64,000 bases of DNA. Source: Endozoicomonas sp965232255 (GTDB taxonomy: Bacteria; Pseudomonadota; Gammaproteobacteria; Pseudomonadales; Endozoicomonadaceae). The notes below the pieces were generated by a model. It was not told the origin of the DNA and did not search any database. It saw nothing but the letters and a program-made list of their open reading frames with translations. Below, one piece after another: positions 60,921 to 64,000 of the stretch; position 1 is the first letter of the stretch, and each line of letters opens with the position of its first letter. Made by a program: the position numbers and the translations under genes. The stretch covers positions 620,001 to 684,000 of the forward strand of contig OZ246962.1 of NCBI GenBank assembly GCA_965232255.1, given 5' to 3'.

Positions 60921-61709
60921 ATGAACGAACAACTCAGACATACTGAACTCCTTAACCACCTGAAAAAAGCCGGTCAAGCCAGTGTGCAGGAGCTGGTGGC
61001 ACTATTTGATATTTCACCCGCCACGGCCCGGCGAGACATCAACAAACTGCATGAGTTGGGACGACTGAGAAAAGTCCGCAACGGTGCTGTTTATACCGGC
61101 GGCGGTACACATTTACCGGAAGCAACGCCAACACCTTCCGGTCACCTATCCATGAGTACCCCGCCTGACGCCATTGACAACGCTGATGAAAAGGAACGTA
61201 TCGCTAACGTAGCGGCCAACCTTTGCCAGAACGGTGATAGTGTCATCATCAACTGCGGTACCACAGCATTTATGATGGGCACCAAACTGGCCGGGCGAGA
61301 TATCCAGGTCATTACCAACTACCTGCCTCTGGCCAATCATCTGATTCGCGCCCAGCATGAGAAGGTGGTGATTCTCGGTGGTCAGTATTTTGCCGGCTCC
61401 GAAAGTACTATGATGCCGTCTGAGGGGGACGCCCAGCTCTATTCAGCCAACTACATATTCACCAGCGGCGCCGGACTCACCGAACAAAAGCTGACCAAGG
61501 TTGACCCGTTGACGGTGATGGCTGAGCAGAAAATGATGAAACAGGCGGATAAACTGGTGGCACTGGTAGATAGCAGTAAATTGGGCATGGGCAGTGGCCT
61601 GCTTTTCTGCAAAACCGGGGACATCGATATCCTGATCACTGGTCGGGAAGCTGATCCAGCCATTTTGCAAGCCCTGGAAGAGCAAGGTATTACGATTTTA
61701 CTGGCGTAG
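60921..61709 (+). CDS. ulaR: DeoR-family repressor UlaR
   Basis: 262 residues. N-terminal HTH with FDISPATARRDINKLHELGRLRKVRNGA (near 30-58), C-terminal DeoRC sensor domain (INCGTTAFMMGTKLAG, ITNYLPLANHLIRA, VALVDSSKLGMGSGLLF). These match E. coli UlaR, which releases DNA on binding ascorbate-6-phosphate. Its divergent place beside ulaG supports the assignment. Confidence 0.95.
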   Translation: MNEQLRHTELLNHLKKAGQASVQELVALFDISPATARRDINKLHELGRLRKVRNGAVYTGGGTHLPEATPTPSGHLSMSTPPDAIDNADEKERIANVAANLCQNGDSVIINCGTTAFMMGTKLAGRDIQVITNYLPLANHLIRAQHEKVVILGGQYFAGSESTMMPSEGDAQLYSANYIFTSGAGLTEQKLTKVDPLTVMAEQKMMKQADKLVALVDSSKLGMGSGLLFCKTGDIDILITGREADPAILQALEEQGITILLA

Positions 61710-61748
61710 TTGCACCGCGTCGGGACTGAACATCAGTGGAGAAAAAGC

Positions 61749-62696
61749 GTGAAAAGTCAACTTGATCAACTCAGAGAATTCACCAAAGTGGTCGCCGATA
61801 CCGGTGATATCGAGGCCATTCGCCAGTACAAGCCGGTGGACGCTACCACCAATCCATCCCTGATTCTCAAGGCGACGACGCTGGCTGATTATCAGCCATT
61901 GATCGCCCAGAGCATCGAATGGGCCAAAACGCAGGACAGCGAAGATACCATCGCGCTGGCCAGCGACTGGCTGACGGTCAATATCGGCAAAGCCATCCTG
62001 GCAGTGGTGCCGGGGCTGGTATCTACCGAAGTGGACGCAAGGCTGTCGTTTGATACCGATGCCACAGTGAAAAAGGCTCAACGCCTGATTGAGCTGTATC
62101 GCTCCATGGGTGTGGATACCGCACGGGTACTGATCAAGATCGCCTCCACCTGGGAAGGCATTCGTGCTGCCGAAATTCTGGAAAAACAGGGTATTCGCTG
62201 CAATCTGACTTTACTGTTTTCCTTCGCCCAGGCCAGAGCCTGTGCTGATGCCAACGTTTACCTGATCTCGCCGTTTGTTGGCCGAATTATGGACTGGTAT
62301 AAGGCTAACCAGGGGGTTGACGGCTTTGCGCCAAAAGAAGATCCGGGCGTGCTCTCAGTCACCCGTATTTATAACTACTACAAGCAACACGGTTACCGGA
62401 CAGTGGTCATGGGTGCGAGCTTTCGCAATATTGATGAAATTCGTCAGTTGGCCGGCTGTGACTCCCTCACCATCGCTCCGCCGCTGCTGGATGAGCTGAG
62501 CCATAGTCATGAACCACTGGTGCGTCAGCTATGCCCTGTCGAGGGTGCCACCAGCCCTAAGCCAGAAGCCATCACAGAAGCCCAGTTTCGTTGGGAGCAA
62601 AATAACGATGCCATGGCCACCGAGAAACTGGCCGAGGGTATTCGGTTGTTTGCCATTGACCAGGAAAAGCTCGAAGCACAACTACGCGCCCTTTGA
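61749..62696 (+). CDS. tal: Transaldolase
   Basis: 315 residues. DATTNPSLILKA near 31, VSTEVDARLSFDTDA near 95, ILIKIASTWEGIRAAE near 131 (Schiff-base Lys) and NLTLLFSFAQARACADA match TalA/TalB. GTG 61749 is chosen as start because GGAGAAAA lies just before it and the N-terminus then matches the family (LDQLREFTKVVADTGD). It follows ulaR by 39 bases, so it is likely co-transcribed. It ties xylulose-5-P from ascorbate to glycolysis. Confidence 0.96.
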   Translation: MKSQLDQLREFTKVVADTGDIEAIRQYKPVDATTNPSLILKATTLADYQPLIAQSIEWAKTQDSEDTIALASDWLTVNIGKAILAVVPGLVSTEVDARLSFDTDATVKKAQRLIELYRSMGVDTARVLIKIASTWEGIRAAEILEKQGIRCNLTLLFSFAQARACADANVYLISPFVGRIMDWYKANQGVDGFAPKEDPGVLSVTRIYNYYKQHGYRTVVMGASFRNIDEIRQLAGCDSLTIAPPLLDELSHSHEPLVRQLCPVEGATSPKPEAITEAQFRWEQNNDAMATEKLAEGIRLFAIDQEKLEAQLRAL

Positions 62697-62711
62697 TACC
62701 CTTTGATAAAT

Positions 62712-62745
62712 GCCCCCTCGCCGCTCTGGCGCGGGGGGCTTCTTC
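62712..62745 (+). terminator. Terminator after transaldolase
   Basis: GCCCCC.CGCC-GCTCT-GGCG.GGGGGC stem with one bulge pair, followed by TTCTTCT. It lies 16 bases after the stop. Confidence 0.6.
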
Positions 62746-62818
62746 TGCGAAAAAATAGACTCACCCAACACAGCGCAATACCATTACCGGCATCACTCCT
62801 CTGGCTTTTTTGAAAAGA

Positions 62819-63157
62819 ATGGGTACGCCTGTGGTTCATATGCATCAAACCTGCTGCGCTTTATTGCCTGAACTGTCTGAGCAAGACATGGGGCGGCTGG
62901 CAAAGATTTTTCAGTTACTGGGCGACAGCAAACGGCTGCAACTGGTGATTGCCTGCCTGGAACAACCACAGTCGGTTTGCTGCCTGGCGGATATTTCTGG
63001 TATGTCCCAGCCGTTGACCAGTCATCATTTACGCAGTCTGCGTGAGGCCAAGATTCTCAAATCTTCCCGCCAGGGAAAGCAGATGCTGTATGAACTGGAT
63101 GACCATCATATCCGCCACGTCATTCTCGACCTGGCCAACCATGTGCAGGAACCATAG
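62819..63157 (+). CDS. ArsR/SmtB-family metal-sensing repressor
   Basis: About 112 residues. Winged HTH: ARLAKIFQLLGDSKRLQLV-like N-terminus, then SVCCLADISGMSQPLTSHHLRSLREAKILKSSRQGKQMLYEL. Extra Cys pairs (TCCALLP near the N-terminus and VCCLADIS before the recognition helix) are like CadC/CmtR-type soft-metal sensors. It precedes the ZntA-like ATPase, its probable target. Start uncertain: ATG 62819, ATG 62840 or TTG 62810. Confidence 0.88.
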   Translation: MGTPVVHMHQTCCALLPELSEQDMGRLAKIFQLLGDSKRLQLVIACLEQPQSVCCLADISGMSQPLTSHHLRSLREAKILKSSRQGKQMLYELDDHHIRHVILDLANHVQEP

Positions 63158-63277
63158 TCTTTATCTTGTCAGGCACAGAAGTACGTTTTGACTTTTCACC
63201 TATCCTCTTTTTCTGGTGCCGCTGACCATTGTGTTTACCCGGCTAAGGACAGGTATCAGCTTGACGCACCCAACACA

Positions 63278-63308
63278 TAAAATTATATTTATATAAAATT
63301 TATTTTAT
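63278..63308. promoter_or_regulatory. Candidate operator/promoter of the metal ATPase
   Basis: A/T-rich nested inverted repeat: ATAAAAT...ATTTTAT around TTATAT-TT-ATATAA, 14-45 bases before ATG 63323. It is placed as an ArsR-family operator would be. Confidence 0.45.
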
Positions 63309-63322
63309 AGGTGAAAAGCCAC

Positions 63323-64000
63323 ATGGGTGTTCGTACCACAGACTCCAGCCTCTGCCTGGAGTCAACCTGCCACACCACTTCGTGCTGCCAGGACCAGCAG
63401 AAGCCGCAGTCAACCGCTAACAGCGCGTCGCTCAAAGATCCCATCCAGTTAAGCTGGACCATCACCGGCATGGACTGCCCAAGTTGTGCTGCCAGTATTG
63501 AACATGCTGTGCTGGGGCTTGCTGGTGTTAGCCACGCCCGGGTCACCTTTGCCACTGAGCGGCTACTGGTCAAGGCAGAAAATTCCGGGCACATCAGCGA
63601 TGTGATTCTCAAGACCATTCAGGATCTTGGTTTTTCCGTCAAAGATGAAGAGTCCCCATCTTCAACAAATCCCACTCTCAAAAGTACCCTCAACAGTTTG
63701 CTATTGAAGTACTGGCGTATTCTGATACTGGCACTGATCACGCTGGCAGCATTTATTGCACCCTTTGACAGCAACCTGTTGTTTTACCTGGCCACGCTGT
63801 GGGGACTGTACCCAGTGGCAACCAAAGCCGTACAACTGGCTCGTAAGGGAACTCCGTTTTCCATTGAAACGCTGATGAGTATTGCCGCCATCGGCGCTCT
63901 TATTCTGGGAGAAACCGCTGAAGCTGCCATCGTGTTGCTACTGTTTATGGTTGGTGAGCAAATGGAAGCCTTCGCTGCCGGGCGCGCCAGGCAAGGTGTA
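63323..64000 (+). CDS. zntA: Zn/Cd/Pb-exporting P-type ATPase, ZntA-like (3' part off window)
   Basis: 226 residues seen. An N-terminal Cys/Ser-rich stretch (SLCLES.CHTTSCC) leads to a heavy-metal-associated domain with GMDCPSCAASIE near 52, then the first membrane helices. The helix pair (LMSIAAIGALILGE, EAAIVLLLFMVGEQMEAFAAGRARQGV) is typical of P1B-2 ATPases such as ZntA. The CPC motif, DKTGT and nucleotide domain lie beyond the edge. The ArsR-family gene just upstream supports metal efflux. Confidence 0.92.
   Translation, partial: MGVRTTDSSLCLESTCHTTSCCQDQQKPQSTANSASLKDPIQLSWTITGMDCPSCAASIEHAVLGLAGVSHARVTFATERLLVKAENSGHISDVILKTIQDLGFSVKDEESPSSTNPTLKSTLNSLLLKYWRILILALITLAAFIAPFDSNLLFYLATLWGLYPVATKAVQLARKGTPFSIETLMSIAAIGALILGETAEAAIVLLLFMVGEQMEAFAAGRARQGV

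Overview
The window looks like a gammaproteobacterial chromosome. The housekeeping genes are of enteric/marine gammaproteobacterial type (deoCABD, Tex, MutY, YggX, SelO, Slt, AsmA, YihD, YhhQ, PdxY, a complete ula operon). They sit among eukaryote-like and secreted-looking proteins: two Ser/Thr kinases, a family of Ser/Asn/Gly-rich proteins, a lectin-like protein and an autotransporter. That mix, with modest coding density and many unrecognised ORFs, fits a host-associated marine lineage such as Endozoicomonas. The genus is inference; no rRNA is present.

Layout. 1-8.6 kb (all minus): a partial HHE/hemerythrin protein, the glycyl-radical pair YjjI/YjjW, a PPC/DUF296 protein, an unknown protein, the queuosine-precursor transporter YhhQ behind a candidate preQ1-I riboswitch, a eukaryote-like kinase and a long-form IspG. 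9.1-17.1 kb (plus): four paralogous low-complexity proteins P1-P4, the most unusual part of the window. P2 carries three sequences fitting the ubiquitin-interacting motif plus DPF and NPF tripeptides, so it resembles the unstructured half of a eukaryotic endocytic adaptor. 17.2-26.4 kb: Slt70, a Rieske pseudogene, an aberrant KpsF/GutQ-like protein, an Lrp/AsnC regulator, a DUF302 protein, a lectin-like protein, a second kinase, a stand-alone TnpB element beside a second decayed right end, and YihD. 26.8-35.4 kb: Tex, a UshA-like lipoprotein and the deoCABD nucleoside-salvage operon. 35.4-50.7 kb: an unknown TPR-like protein, small envelope proteins, a triple-SPOR protein, AsmA, MutY, an autotransporter, SelO and YggX. 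50.8-54.3 kb: two identical tRNA-Phe genes and three HAD/kinase genes that include a pyridoxal kinase and a PLP-phosphatase-like gene. 54.3-62.7 kb: the ascorbate (ula) PTS operon ulaGABCDEF with its own HPr, divergent from ulaR and a transaldolase. 62.8-64 kb: an ArsR-type regulator and the start of a ZntA-like metal ATPase.

How the genes work together. The ula genes import and phosphorylate L-ascorbate, open the lactone, decarboxylate and epimerise the product to D-xylulose-5-phosphate, and transaldolase feeds it to central metabolism. deoCABD and the UshA-like nucleotidase salvage nucleosides. P1-P4, the kinases, the lectin-like protein and the autotransporter are the plausible host-interaction set. 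No secretion system is encoded in the window, so delivery of P1-P4 into host cells is inference only.
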